A stretch of 64,000 bases of DNA from Micromonospora saelicesensis (GTDB lineage: Bacteria; Actinomycetota; Actinomycetes; Mycobacteriales; Micromonosporaceae), in the NCBI RefSeq assembly GCF_900091575.1, contig NZ_FMCR01000007.1, forward strand, positions 310,001 to 374,000, in the 5' to 3' direction. Made by a program: the position numbers and the translations under genes. The notes under the pieces are model-generated. The model searched no databases. It was not told the DNA's origin and saw only the letters and a program-made list of their open reading frames with translations. Positions 43,351 to 51,788 of this stretch are shown in pieces. Each line of letters begins with the position of its first letter. Within the stretch, counting starts at the first letter, position 1.

Positions 43351-43510
43351 CGCCGAGACCGCCATGGCCCTGCTGCGCAATCCGATACTGGCCGAGCAAT
43401 GGTTCCCCGCCCAGCCACTGCCGGACTTCTCCACCGGCGGCCTCGCCCGCCATCTGGCCAACCAGGTCACTCTGACCGTGACGTTCCTCGCCGCGCCGGC
43501 AGGAGAATCG
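43346..43510 (+). pseudogene. Fragment of a mycothiol-dependent maleylpyruvate-isomerase-like gene
   Basis: The frame reads ALLRNPILAEQWFPAQPLPD then FSTGGLARHLANQVTLTVTF, the N-terminal helix pair of the DinB-like mycothiol-dependent isomerase family (the GGLAxHLxxQ motif carries a metal His). Homology stops near 43500 and no start or C-terminus is present, so it is a remnant joined to the repeat at 43195-43350. Confidence 0.5.
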
Positions 43511-43586
43511 GCGATCTCGGCGTCTCGAACATACCGGCTGGGAAGCTGGCAGACTGCCCGAGCGACGAGCCACTATGGTGCCGGGT

Positions 43587-43844
43587 ATGACCGCCGCAGA
43601 GACCCCGGAGCACATCACCCGGACCCGCATGGTCACCGCCCGGGCGGTCCTGCAGGGCCAAGCCGATCTTCGTACGTACCCCTATCGCCTACTGGCCGTG
43701 GTCTCCCATCACGGCCTCGGCGGCGACAAGGTCAGCGAGGCGGTTGCCGCCGCCGAAGTCCTCGGCCAGTTCGGCTGGGACCTCGTCAACGTCTCGGAAT
43801 TCGCCTCCAACAAGATCGTCTACGCCTTCATGCGCAAACGGTGA
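43587..43844 (+). CDS. Small conserved actinobacterial protein of unknown function
   Basis: An 85-residue protein. ITRTRMVTARAVLQGQADLR is followed by the block GWDLVNVSEFASNKIVYAFM, which I recognise as a conserved end of short actinobacterial proteins without assigned role. ATG 43587 lies 7 nt after TATGGT, so it is probably leaderless. It is a single intact gene among mobile-element debris, which argues that it is under selection. Confidence 0.7.
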   Translation: MTAAETPEHITRTRMVTARAVLQGQADLRTYPYRLLAVVSHHGLGGDKVSEAVAAAEVLGQFGWDLVNVSEFASNKIVYAFMRKR

Positions 43845-43910
43845 CGAGGGCTTTCGGTCCCTGCCGGACCTGACGCGGCTGGGCAGGTGACCGCCATCGG
43901 GTAGCGATCC

Positions 43911-44116
43911 GTGGATCTGTTGACCGCCCCCATCGTGCCCAAGCGGCACTCCCCGGCCGAGGTGGCCGCGATCCTCGGTTACCGCTTGTCCAAGGTGAAG
44001 ATGAAGATTGCCCCCGGGGAACTGCGCTCGGTCAAGGACGGCAAGTACCGCCCCATCCTGCCGGGTGGATCGATGAGTACATCCAGACTCAGATCGATCG
44101 TCAGGAAGCAGCCTGA
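43911..44116 (+). pseudogene. Excisionase-type HTH gene with a frameshift
   Basis: The first part, SPAEVAAILGYRLSKVKMKI then ELRSVKDGKYRPILPG, is the helix-turn-helix of small excisionase/AlpA-like proteins. After it the reading frame must shift to continue as WIDEYIQTQIDRQEAA and a TGA, which is the family's usual ending. The shift is near 44065. The stop overlaps the ATG of an integrase start (TGATG), the normal xis-int order of actinobacterial integrative elements. Confidence 0.72.
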
Positions 44117-44260
44117 TGTCCGGCAAACGCGTCAACGGCGAAGGCTCCATCTTCCCGTACCGCAATGGGTTCGCCCTTTGGAGAACCGCCGGTTCTTCAC
44201 CTCGCGGGCCGGTGCACCTAGGGTGGCGCAACCGCCATGCACCGGATATTCGACGCTGAG
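44116..44260 (+). pseudogene. Integrase gene, 5' stub only
   Basis: The ATG coupled to the excisionase stop opens MSGKRVNGEGSIFPYRNGFA, the typical N-terminus of phage/AICE tyrosine integrases. Homology ends at about 44181 and the frame stops at 44259. All catalytic parts are missing. The element that these genes drove is gone or has been deleted from this side. Confidence 0.72.
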
Positions 44261-44265
44261 GCGTA

Positions 44266-44278
44266 GCCACTCAGTTAG
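44266..44278. repeat. Partial copy of the GTCAC dispersed repeat at the integrase breakpoint
   Basis: GCCACTCAGTTAG matches 12 of 13 bases of the repeat consensus and lies just after the truncated integrase, overlapping the stop of the next gene. Confidence 0.4.
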
Positions 44279-45416
44279 AGGGCGGCCCGCCATATGGGTC
44301 GTGGCTGAACTGCTGGACGCCGCCCTGCGGCGGCCCGCCGTACGGGCCGGGAAACCCGTCGGCCGACGGCCTCGTGTGCAGCACCATGGTCGGCGTGTCG
44401 CTCATGCCCGCTCCGGCCGGCACCGCCAGCTGAGTCGCCGCGTGCGGAGCCCGCTTGTCCGGCGTGTTCCGGCGGCGGTTCACCATCAGGGCCAGTGTGC
44501 CCAGGCCGGCGGCGACCAGCAGGCCGCCCAGGATGTACGGCAGGGAACCGCTGCCCTCGTTGCTGACCGGTTCGAGAGCGGGGGGTGCCGCCGCGACTAC
44601 GCCGATCTCCGGCTCGGGAGCCCCGTCAGCGGCCGCCGTTGCGGTGGGCGAGGGCGGGGTTGTGGCGGGCGCGGCCACGGCGGCCAAGGTCAGCCGCACG
44701 CTCGCGATGTCACCGGCGGGGCCCTGTACGGTCGTGCGGGTGGTGCGATAGCCGTCCAGGGCTGCGACGATCGTGATCCGGCCCTTGGCGATCGTCTTAC
44801 CGGCACCCGACTTGATCGAGAACCGGCCGCTCCGGTCGCTCGTCGTACGGTATTCGTGCCCGGCGCTGTCCCGGACGGTCAGGGCCACGCCGCCGATCCC
44901 CTTGCCGCTGGTGTCACGGACCTGGCCAGACACCCCCTCCACCTCGGACGACGACTTGTCCGCACCGGGTTGCGGCGCGCCCCCGCCGGGTAGCGACGTG
45001 CCCGGGCCGAAAACGTAGACCATCTTGTAGTCGAAGCTGTTCTGCCCGCCGAGCCGTACGGCGACCGAGATGTTGCGACCGGAGATCTCGCCCGCGCTCA
45101 CCTGGGGCGCGACGACGGTGGCCTGAAAGTCCTGGCTCTGGCCGGATTTGAGGTTCGGCTCCACCCGGCAGCCGGTGGTGCATTGCAGGCCGCCACTGAC
45201 CACCACGATGGCCGTTTCGGCCTTGCTCCCGTTGTTCGTGACGCGGAACTGAACGCGAACCTTGTCGCCGGGCTTCACGTTCTCCGCTGACACGCTCAGG
45301 ATGCTGATGGGCGCCGGGGCGCCCGCCACGGGTGTCGCGGACACCGCGAGCGTCCCCCCGGCCAGCGCGATCAATGCGGCCACTCGGGCCCATCGAGCAC
45401 GTAAGCGTGTCGTCAC
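44271..45416 (-). CDS. Exported membrane-anchored protein with Ig-like and carboxypeptidase-regulatory-like domains
   Basis: A 381-residue surface protein. Signal peptide (VAALIALAGGTLAVSATP), a beta-sandwich of the CARDB type (PGDKVRVQFRVTNNGSKAET, about 45-140), a carboxypeptidase-regulatory-like domain (VSGQVRDTSGKGIGGVALTV, 155-250), a Pro/Thr/Ala linker, one membrane helix (LPYILGGLLVAAGLGTLALM) and a Pro/Gly-rich cytoplasmic tail (FPGPYGGPPQGGVQQ). Role unknown; adhesion or envelope support is plausible. GTG 45416 has GAGGGTGG upstream. It is divergent from the signal-peptidase-like lipoprotein gene. Confidence 0.85.
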   Translation of the reverse strand: MTTRLRARWARVAALIALAGGTLAVSATPVAGAPAPISILSVSAENVKPGDKVRVQFRVTNNGSKAETAIVVVSGGLQCTTGCRVEPNLKSGQSQDFQATVVAPQVSAGEISGRNISVAVRLGGQNSFDYKMVYVFGPGTSLPGGGAPQPGADKSSSEVEGVSGQVRDTSGKGIGGVALTVRDSAGHEYRTTSDRSGRFSIKSGAGKTIAKGRITIVAALDGYRTTRTTVQGPAGDIASVRLTLAAVAAPATTPPSPTATAAADGAPEPEIGVVAAAPPALEPVSNEGSGSLPYILGGLLVAAGLGTLALMVNRRRNTPDKRAPHAATQLAVPAGAGMSDTPTMVLHTRPSADGFPGPYGGPPQGGVQQFSHDPYGGPPSN

Positions 45417-45624
45417 TTAATACCACCCTCTCCACGGGCAGGGGACATCGCCCGATGACACCGCAGGACACTATGCCCTGTCGGGATGGGTGGCGACTCC
45501 TGGGCCCTACCCGGCCTCTCACAGGGGACCTCGCGCCGCGACCAGGAGCCTCGCCTGTGCAGTGCCGGGTAGCGCCGCGTCCGACGGACCGCACGGCACA
45601 GCCTCTTCTGGCAGGATCCGCCGG

Positions 45625-46146
45625 ATGCGCAAACTGATAGTGCTCCTTCTCCTCATGGCTGTTGCCGGGTGCGGCGACGATAATGCGACAGAGACGGGAG
45701 CCACCGAACAGTTCACCCAGGGCGGCGTCAGTATGGAGCCGACGGTCAGGGCCGGCCAGGTCGTCACCGCACGGACAGTAACCGGGATGTACGAGGCACG
45801 ACGCGGCGATGTCGTCCTGATTCGTTCCCCCGGCGACCTCTGGGGTGACCGCAAGGTGCCGCTACTCAAACGCGTCGTCGCGGTTGGCGGCGAAACCATC
45901 GCCTGCTGCGATACCTCGGGCAAGGTGACGGTCGACGGTAAGCCGCTGGCCGAGCCGTATGTGGCTGAGGACGCGTCGCTCGACGAGCCGCCGAACGCAG
46001 ACTTCTGCGGCCCGCGGCGGTTCGCCGCGGTTACCGTGCCGGCCGACTCCGTCTTCCTGATGGGCGACAGCCGCGCCCGGTCGAACGACTCCCGGTGTGC
46101 CGGGCCGCTGCCGGTGTCGTCGGTCTTCGCCGTAATGGTCGGCTGA
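45625..46146 (+). CDS. Signal peptidase I (S26) homologue with a lipoprotein signal
   Basis: A 173-residue protein. The catalytic SMEPT box puts the Ser at 36; the Lys is K82 in LLKRVVAVGGE, and the last conserved block is MGDSRARSNDSR. So the S26A active site is complete. Instead of the usual N-terminal membrane anchor it has a short lipoprotein signal, LLLLMAVAGC, with Cys16 as the lipidation site. It would thus be held on the outer face by lipid only 20 residues before the catalytic Ser. The start is the Met of that signal; the longer frame to 45490 has no support. Client unknown; it is divergent from a surface protein gene. Confidence 0.85.
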   Translation: MRKLIVLLLLMAVAGCGDDNATETGATEQFTQGGVSMEPTVRAGQVVTARTVTGMYEARRGDVVLIRSPGDLWGDRKVPLLKRVVAVGGETIACCDTSGKVTVDGKPLAEPYVAEDASLDEPPNADFCGPRRFAAVTVPADSVFLMGDSRARSNDSRCAGPLPVSSVFAVMVG

Positions 46147-46482
46147 CCCGGGGCGCACCTGACACTTGCCACGGACGTACCGAGGTGGCTGACGTCAAGC
46201 GCTCGGACGGCGGCAGAGGGTACGTCCAGTACTGGCTTCTCAACCTTCGGCACCACTCGTAGCCGTAGGCCCCACCCAGTCGCGCCCTACCACTCCGCGC
46301 CCTATACGCACCACCATTGGCACCTAGCTGGCACGCCGCCGCCATCTGATCCACAGGAGCGTCGCATCCGCCGGCACCGGCCTCGTCTCCCGGCTAGCTC
46401 GTGGCCAGCGTTCATCTAGTGGCAGCCGTTGGCGTCATCGGGGGGTCAGGCTGGGGCCAGCGATCTCTGCCAGAATCGGCCG
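46147..46482. other. Intergenic region without a supported gene
   Basis: These 336 bp hold no gene that I can support. A short frame near 46183-46260 (GGRGYVQYWLLNLRHHS) may be a gene end left over from a rearrangement. The right end carries CAGAAT, 6 nt before the next ATG. Confidence 0.5.
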
Positions 46483-47187
46483 ATGCCCATGATTCCAGGC
46501 TATGAGGACGACCCCTTGGTCGATGGGGCGTACCTGATAGACGAGCCGCTGTTCTGGGCGAGCCACTTGTTGCAATGCACCAACGGCGTCGAAGAGCCCC
46601 TGTGTGCGGGATTCGGAGTCAGCAAGGCCGACCTGTTGCAGTTTTTCGAACGCGTCAGCGCTGAGCACCAGTGGCCAACGCTGTCAGTCCCGCTCTCGGC
46701 AGGGCACGTGCTTCATGTCTTGTACCGCAACCTTCCCGGGGAAGGAGGGTACGACTATCTGCTGCACCATCCTGACTGGAAGGCGACCGTTCCCTTGGCA
46801 AGGGTCGAAGGTTGCTTCAGGGGACCTGGGCTGTGCTGGCCAGAGTTGCTCGCCATCGCGCATAAGGCGGCCGAAGCCGGGTCGGCCCCGCGCCTTGACC
46901 CTCAGACCTTCCTTCTGTTGTTGCCGATCATGAGTGACGCGGACCTCCCCCTGGACGCGGACGACGTCCTCGCTGCGATGTTGACCGCCTGCGGCGCCGC
47001 TGGAGAGGCGGGGGCGCTGGCTCGGATACTCCTTGAGGAGCAGGGCTGCTGGGGTCCGCAGCACTGGACTCTCACCTCGGCCGGGCGGATCAGCGAGACC
47101 AGGTACGCGTTCCGCCGCCCTGGGGCCATGTCGTCAGACATGCTGGCTCAGGTCAGTTTGCTGCTGGGGCCGGGTGGCAACGCTTGA
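46483..47187 (+). CDS. Uncharacterised protein
   Basis: A 234-residue soluble protein. Blocks such as DDPLVDGAYLIDEPLFWASH, GHVLHVLYRNLPGEGGYDYL and PGLCWPELLAIAHKA are well formed and Trp/His-rich; I do not know the family. CAGAAT lies 6 nt before ATG 46483, a leaderless start. It resembles proteins that occur singly in actinobacterial accessory regions, including immunity-type genes, but no toxin is adjacent. Confidence 0.65.
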   Translation: MPMIPGYEDDPLVDGAYLIDEPLFWASHLLQCTNGVEEPLCAGFGVSKADLLQFFERVSAEHQWPTLSVPLSAGHVLHVLYRNLPGEGGYDYLLHHPDWKATVPLARVEGCFRGPGLCWPELLAIAHKAAEAGSAPRLDPQTFLLLLPIMSDADLPLDADDVLAAMLTACGAAGEAGALARILLEEQGCWGPQHWTLTSAGRISETRYAFRRPGAMSSDMLAQVSLLLGPGGNA

Positions 47188-47278
47188 CAACCGCGCTGCT
47201 GCGGGGACCTCTTTGGCTTTTGATCTAGGAGCGCGGTCTGCTGTCGTCCGGGCTTGTCCACTGGCGTCCGCACCGATC

Positions 47279-47295
47279 GTCATTCAGTTAGTCAC
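47279..47295. repeat. Copy 2 of the GTCAC-N7-GTCAC dispersed repeat
   Basis: GTCATTCAGTTAGTCAC, in the gap between two converging genes. The preceding 40 bp share CTGTCGTCCG with the sequence before copy 4. Confidence 0.6.
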
Positions 47296-47318
47296 CTGCC
47301 CGGCATGTCGTTTAATCG

Positions 47319-47717
47319 CTAACCGTCGGATCGAGTCACCGAACGCCAGGCGTCGAAGGCCCATGTGAGGTCGGCCGTGTCCGCGCTGATGAAGGTCGTT
47401 TCCAGGTATGTTCCGTCGATGAAGTTGAAGCCGTAGAGGGTGAACTTGACGTCGCCGTCTTGGCGGTAGAGCCAGGCGGCACGATGACCGACCCCGTCTC
47501 GGCCACCCTCACCCACCTTGCCTGTTGGGTTCGGCGGTAGCTCGGCATCGAGCGAGGCGATGATGTCGGCCCCATTGGCGCACCGCCATGAACCTCCTGG
47601 CCCGACCCGCATTGTACGGCCGGCTGCGCGCCACGTCGTGACGCCGTCTTTGGCGGAACCCCGCGTCCAGGTATCAGAAAGCTCGATCGACCAACCATCG
47701 CCCAGAAACCTCTGCAC
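47319..47717 (-). CDS. Uncharacterised protein
   Basis: A 132-residue protein (GTG 47717; the frame is open to 47858). FLGDGWSIELSDTWTRGSAK opens a beta-rich fold continuing with TMRVGPGGSW and VKFTLYGFNFIDGTYLETTF, and it closes with TWAFDAWRSVTR. The repeated strand pattern and single-domain size suggest a compact sandwich, function unknown. Both neighbours are in the other orientation and a copy of the 17-bp repeat lies on each side (47279 and 47890). Confidence 0.55.
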   Translation of the reverse strand: MQRFLGDGWSIELSDTWTRGSAKDGVTTWRAAGRTMRVGPGGSWRCANGADIIASLDAELPPNPTGKVGEGGRDGVGHRAAWLYRQDGDVKFTLYGFNFIDGTYLETTFISADTADLTWAFDAWRSVTRSDG

Positions 47718-48153
47718 GTTCCAAGTGTGCCCCCACGGCCTGGCGCGGTTCCTCTGTCGGCCACGGGCTACACGAGAAGAGAAGTAACTCTTCGTCCCCG
47801 AAGGAACGATCAGCCGTCGATAAGCTGCGAGAGCGGCGGCCCGAACGTCCGCCAGCATTCACCCTCGTCCGTCCTTACCTGCGGTGGTCGTCACCCAGTT
47901 GGTCACCCAACCGCCTACGACAGACGTTGAAGCGGAACTCGGAGCCACTACTCCGCCACAAGCGGAGACGACGCTCAACACCTGCTCACACGGCATTCCG
48001 GGTTGCCAGCGTTGATCGCTGCTTGACGACGTTTCACGTCATCTTGTGCCCCCTGTGCCCCGCCACTGCCGGGAGGCTCTTTGCTTGCGGCTGGCCATGG
48101 GTGCTGGCGGCAGAGGCGCAGCACCTCAAGCCTTAGGTCGGTAACCTCGCGCC
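47718..48153. other. Intergenic region with a dispersed repeat
   Basis: No supported gene, apart from a possible N-terminal extension of the preceding minus-strand frame. It contains repeat copy 3 and, at the right end, TAACCT (48142-48147) six nt before the next GTG. Confidence 0.5.
47890..47906. repeat. Copy 3 of the GTCAC-N7-GTCAC dispersed repeat
   Basis: GTCACCCAGTTGGTCAC; one mismatch with copy 1 at 12926. Confidence 0.6.
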
Positions 48154-48693
48154 GTGACGTCTGATGATCAAGAAGGCTGGTCGTTCGCCACAGCACGGGT
48201 TCCGGCCCAGTTCGGCGCTGCGATCCACCCGCTCACACCCGGTCTGCAGCACGCTTGGGGCGACGAGGAAACCCTGTGCGGCCTCGTCGAGGACCAGATT
48301 GAGTTGTACCGACACCTTTTCGACCGTGAGGACGCCTCGGCGTGCCCGATCTGCCGGCAGCAGGCGGCCGCCGCGCCGACCCGGCCCTGCGAACAGGAAC
48401 GCTTGCACGACCGGCTTCTGGCGGCTGCGGCGGGACCGATGCGCGAGGACCTGCTCGACGCTCTGCGCCAAGGTGCCGAGATCAAGCTGTGGATCAACGG
48501 CCCCGCCGTCAGCTTGGCCAAGCACTACGCTCAGCTGGACCGGATCGTCGAAGGCAGCCCCGCCCTGATCGCGGCGCTTAGCGTCAACGGATCCGTCGGG
48601 CTTGCCAGGGTCGAGCACGGACCGTGGCAGTTCATCGTCGTCCTGCCCGACCATGGATCTCCCCTGATCGCTCGTGCAAGGGCCGACCGGTAG
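48154..48693 (+). CDS. Uncharacterised protein with a Cys-rich (zinc-like) motif
   Basis: A 179-residue protein. The N-terminal half has LCGLVEDQIELYRH and later ASACPICRQQ, spaced like the paired cysteines of a small zinc site; the rest is helical, then SVNGSVGLARVEHGPWQFIV. No signal or membrane segment. The GTG lies exactly 6 nt after TAACCT, so the transcript is probably leaderless. I do not recognise the family. Confidence 0.65.
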   Translation: MTSDDQEGWSFATARVPAQFGAAIHPLTPGLQHAWGDEETLCGLVEDQIELYRHLFDREDASACPICRQQAAAAPTRPCEQERLHDRLLAAAAGPMREDLLDALRQGAEIKLWINGPAVSLAKHYAQLDRIVEGSPALIAALSVNGSVGLARVEHGPWQFIVVLPDHGSPLIARARADR

Positions 48694-49029
48694 ACACCGG
48701 CCGCCACCGCCGGATAGCAGGCGGCGCAGCAGACGCTGTCGAACTCGCCATCCCGTCTGCCATCGACCCGCCCTCCTGGGGAGGGACCGCCGGCCGGCCC
48801 GCCACGTCAAGCGGACCTTGACGGCTCGTACGGACGCTGGCGGACCGGGTGGTGGTCTGCTCGGCTTGCCCGGGTCTATGACGGGCGGGATAGCCTTCCG
48901 CAACCACCCACGGACCGCGACCCGCCGACGGTGCCTCGGCCCCCGCTGGCCCTGCCACCGCGTCCCGCTGGCCTTATGGCACGTCTGCTGACCGAATCCG
49001 TGGCAGCCCTTCCTCGGTCAGCGCAACCG
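48694..49029. other. Intergenic region with a short repeat
   Basis: No gene seen. About 45 bp at 48905-48948 (containing CACCCACGGACCG and GACCCGCCGACGG) recur at 58428-58472. The rest shows no structure I can name. Confidence 0.5.
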
Positions 49030-49383
49030 TCAGCGGAACCTCACGTGACGGCGTTCTCTCGATGCTGTCCCGCAACGACCGGTGCACAGGGCACTCGCAC
49101 GACGGCTGCAGCGGCTTCGGACACCGGGCAAGAGCACGTTTAGTTGCTGGACCCCATCAACGGCGACCGGCCACGACCAATGTATGTCCCACGGCTCCTC
49201 CCAGGGCTGGTGGAAACAGTCATGATCGAAGTGCACGAGAAGCCCGGTCGCACACTGAGGACAGGCGAACAGGCTGCTCCAGCGGTAGTTGACCTGGTGA
49301 CCGGGAGTACCGTGCGGCACGCCCCAACTGCCGATACGAACAACGGTGCGCTGGTCCACTCGACAGGCGACGCAGATGCGCAT
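49030..49383 (-). CDS. Small zinc-ribbon-like protein
   Basis: A 117-residue protein beginning MRICVACRVDQRTVVRIGSW and continuing with LFACPQCATGLLVHFDHDCF. The two CxxC pairs, about 38 residues apart, form a likely zinc ribbon. A strong ribosome site (GAGGAGGGTCAACC) precedes the ATG, which decides this start inside a much longer open frame. The last 40 residues are Arg-rich and look less natural, so the original stop may have been lost. Function unknown. Confidence 0.6.
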   Translation of the reverse strand: MRICVACRVDQRTVVRIGSWGVPHGTPGHQVNYRWSSLFACPQCATGLLVHFDHDCFHQPWEEPWDIHWSWPVAVDGVQQLNVLLPGVRSRCSRRASALCTGRCGTASRERRHVRFR

Positions 49384-49445
49384 GGTTGACCCTCCTCTGC
49401 CATCTGGCGACATCCGCGCAGAGATCGACGCAATCACGGACGCCG

Positions 49446-50100
49446 TCAACTTAGCGACGCGCAGCGTGTCAAGGGAGGCAAGGCATCGATGCGACCATCC
49501 ACTGACACGCGTACCAGTAGCGGGTGGTCGCCAGGATGCCGATCCGACGTCAGGCGGCCTGTGACCACGGCTACGAGCGGCAGGTTGAAGTTGGACTGGA
49601 TGAGGAAGGCCGCCCCGCCCACCGGCGCGCCGTGAGGCCCTGCAACTGGTTGACGACGTTCGTGCCCCACGCCGGGTTGGGCAGGTACCCGAGACCGAGA
49701 CCGTCCCCGTTCGCCGCGATGAGGGCGGCGTCGACAATGCCGGAGAAGGCCGAGTCGCCGGTCCAGATGCCGGATCCGACCACCGACACGCCGGGGGTCG
49801 ACGTGTACGGGTTCGGGGCGGCCCCCACCCCGGCGCCGATCCCGAGGAAGTCCGAGTCGTCCTGTGCGAACTGGTAGGAGAAGCCGGCGAGCGCCGCGGC
49901 GGCGTACTGCGGCGGGAGGCCGGTGGAGACCGGCGACGACATGGTCGACGACATCTGGTCGACGGTGATCCCGTTCTGGTTCTGCAGCAACAGGCCCGGC
50001 GGGTTGGTGGCTCCGAGCCAGGCGATGACCGCGACCTCGGCCCACGACTGGGTGAGGTCGACCTGGTCGAGGAGCAGTTCCTGGTCGAGAATGAGTGAGG
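49446..50100 (-). pseudogene. Protein of unknown family with a probable frameshift
   Basis: Two minus-strand frames together read like one protein. From about 50090, LILDQELLLDQVDLTQSWAE, VAVIAWLGATNPPGLLLQNQ, GITVDQMSSTMSSPVSTG and on through GLGLGYLPNPAWGTNVVNQL run in one frame to a stop at 49571. From about 49630 a second frame continues as GGAAFLIQSNFNLPLVAVVT. Codon ends are G/C as in real genes on both parts. The switch at 49625-49645 implies a frameshift. No start with a ribosome site is visible, and I do not know the family. Confidence 0.45.
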
Positions 50101-50523
50101 TCGCACTGTTTCGACGCGATCGGCTGAGCCGCGGGCCCGGGGACCGAGAGGCGTCACGGTTGTCAAGACGGCTCAGGTCGTGCGGGCCACACGCTGCGAG
50201 ACCAGCTTCAGGATGTCCCCGCTGCCGCTACGCTGCCCGTGGCCGAGATGGACCGACTCCTCACCCTCGTCGGCGTCCGAGCGCGTAGACCACCAGCACG
50301 AGGGACTCGACCCCGCGACAGCCTTATGTGAAGCCTCCGGGCAGCACGACCTGTTGCCCCACGATCGGCGATGCGCTTCCCAACGTCGGCAAGAGCTGGA
50401 ACAGCGTAGGGTCGGCGTGCAGTGAAGGACTTCGCGCCCGCCGCGAGTCTTCCGTCACCTGCACGCCGCGATCAGGCGAGTACCACGCTGCACGTTCACC
50501 GACCTGCTCCAGGAGGTTCGATC
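50101..50523. other. Intergenic region upstream of the Lys-rich small protein
   Basis: No supported gene. The right end has an AGGAGG ribosome site for the next ORF. Earlier parts read as low-quality frames on both strands. Confidence 0.45.
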
Positions 50524-50658
50524 ATGTCCAAGGACTCGACGAGCAAGGCGAACGTCAAGAAAAAGGGTAAGACCATCAAGGAAAAGCAGACTGCGAAGCG
50601 CCTGAAGCGCGACGAGCAGAACGGGCAATCCTCAAACATCGTGTCCACCGGGCGCTGA
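50524..50658 (+). CDS. Small lysine-rich protein (44 residues)
   Basis: A short basic protein: MSKDSTSKANVKKKGKTIKE and then KQTAKRLKRDEQNGQSSN. AGGAGG lies nine nt before the ATG and a terminator hairpin follows 40 bp after the stop, so it is a complete transcription unit. About a quarter of the residues are Lys. Similar tiny Lys-rich proteins exist in other actinomycetes; a nucleic-acid-binding or ribosome-associated role is plausible but unproven. Confidence 0.75.
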   Translation: MSKDSTSKANVKKKGKTIKEKQTAKRLKRDEQNGQSSNIVSTGR

Positions 50659-50697
50659 CCCCGGCAGCATCGCCTAATTCTCCGAACACGGCGATGA

Positions 50698-50730
50698 AGG
50701 TGGGGACTGACAATCGTCGGGTCCCCACCT
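50698..50730. terminator. Terminator after the Lys-rich protein gene
   Basis: AGGTGGGGAC (50698-50707) pairs perfectly with GTCCCCACCT (50721-50730) around a 13-base loop. Confidence 0.75.
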
Positions 50731-51128
50731 GCGCTGCTGCCGTAGAGCTGCGGACCAGTCGCAGAATCCAGAGGATCCGCCGGGGCCGGGACGCTATCCG
50801 AGGACCAGCAGACCAAGGATGATGAGCTGCGCCCCATTCCGAGATGAGAGCCGCAGGCAAAACCGCTGCGTTGGAGCTGGCTGACGCAGCGAGCACGGGG
50901 CCCCCAACGCCCACCGACGCCGCTCCCGCCTACCAGCCATGACCCCAGTACGCGAGCGGACCATCGTGGAGGACTCCGTGAAAGGCCTGGTCCGTCAACG
51001 CGCGCCATGGTTGATCTGGGTCATCTGCGGATCGCAGCTCGACGGTACGCAGAGCACCCACTGCTGAATCTGGCAACCCTGCTAGCGCGCGTTGGCGGCC
51101 TCGCTGAAGGAAAAAGCGCAGGCCAGGG
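50731..51128. other. Intergenic region between terminator and response-regulator gene
   Basis: No gene I can support in these 398 bp on either strand; only shadow frames without ribosome sites. Confidence 0.5.
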
Positions 51129-51788
51129 TCAGGCGCGGAGGAACGTGAGCACCGCCAGCACACGCCGGTGGTTCTCCTCGGCCTGCGGCAGGTCCAGCTT
51201 GTGAAAGATGCTACGGATGTGTTTCGCGATCGCCGCCTCAGTCACCACCAGTCCGGCGGCGATCGCGGCGTTGGAGCGGCCCTCCGCGACCAGCGCCAGC
51301 ACCTCGCGCTCGCGAGCGGTGAGCGGTCCCAAGGGGTTCCGCCGCCGGCGCAGCATCTGCCGCACGACCTCGGGATCCACGATGGTGTCCCCTCTCACGA
51401 CCCGGTTGAGGGCGTCGAGAAACTCTTCCACCTGCCCGATGCGGTCCTTCAACAGGTAACCGAGGCTCGTCCCGTCACCGACGTTGAGCAATTCCGTGGC
51501 GTACACCGTCTCGACGTACTGACTGAGCACCAGGATCGGCAGGCCGGGGCGGATGCGGCGCAACTCCACGGCGACACGCAGCCCTTCGTCCCTGAATCCC
51601 GGTGGCATGCGCACATCGGTCACGACCACGTCGGGATCATGCGTCTGCACCGCATCGCGCAGGCTGTCGGCCTCGGACACCGCGGCCACGACCCGGTGCC
51701 CGAACCGCGCCATCAGGCCGATCAGACCCTCCCGCAGCAGAACGCTGTCCTCGGCGAGGACTATTCGGAGCCCGGTAGTGGCTGGCAA
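51129..51788 (-). CDS. LuxR-family response regulator
   Basis: A 219-residue regulator: acidic E13-D14, phosphoacceptor D58 in VVTDVRMPP, Lys in YLLKDRIGQ, and a C-terminal LuxR domain LTAREREVLALVAEGRSNAA then TEAAIAKHIRSIFHKL. The start is TTG 51788, supported by GGAG six to ten nt before it, inside the end of the kinase gene (28-bp overlap). With that kinase it forms a pair, divergent from the ABC exporter operon at 53524, which it probably controls. Confidence 0.9.
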   Translation of the reverse strand: MPATTGLRIVLAEDSVLLREGLIGLMARFGHRVVAAVSEADSLRDAVQTHDPDVVVTDVRMPPGFRDEGLRVAVELRRIRPGLPILVLSQYVETVYATELLNVGDGTSLGYLLKDRIGQVEEFLDALNRVVRGDTIVDPEVVRQMLRRRRNPLGPLTAREREVLALVAEGRSNAAIAAGLVVTEAAIAKHIRSIFHKLDLPQAEENHRRVLAVLTFLRA

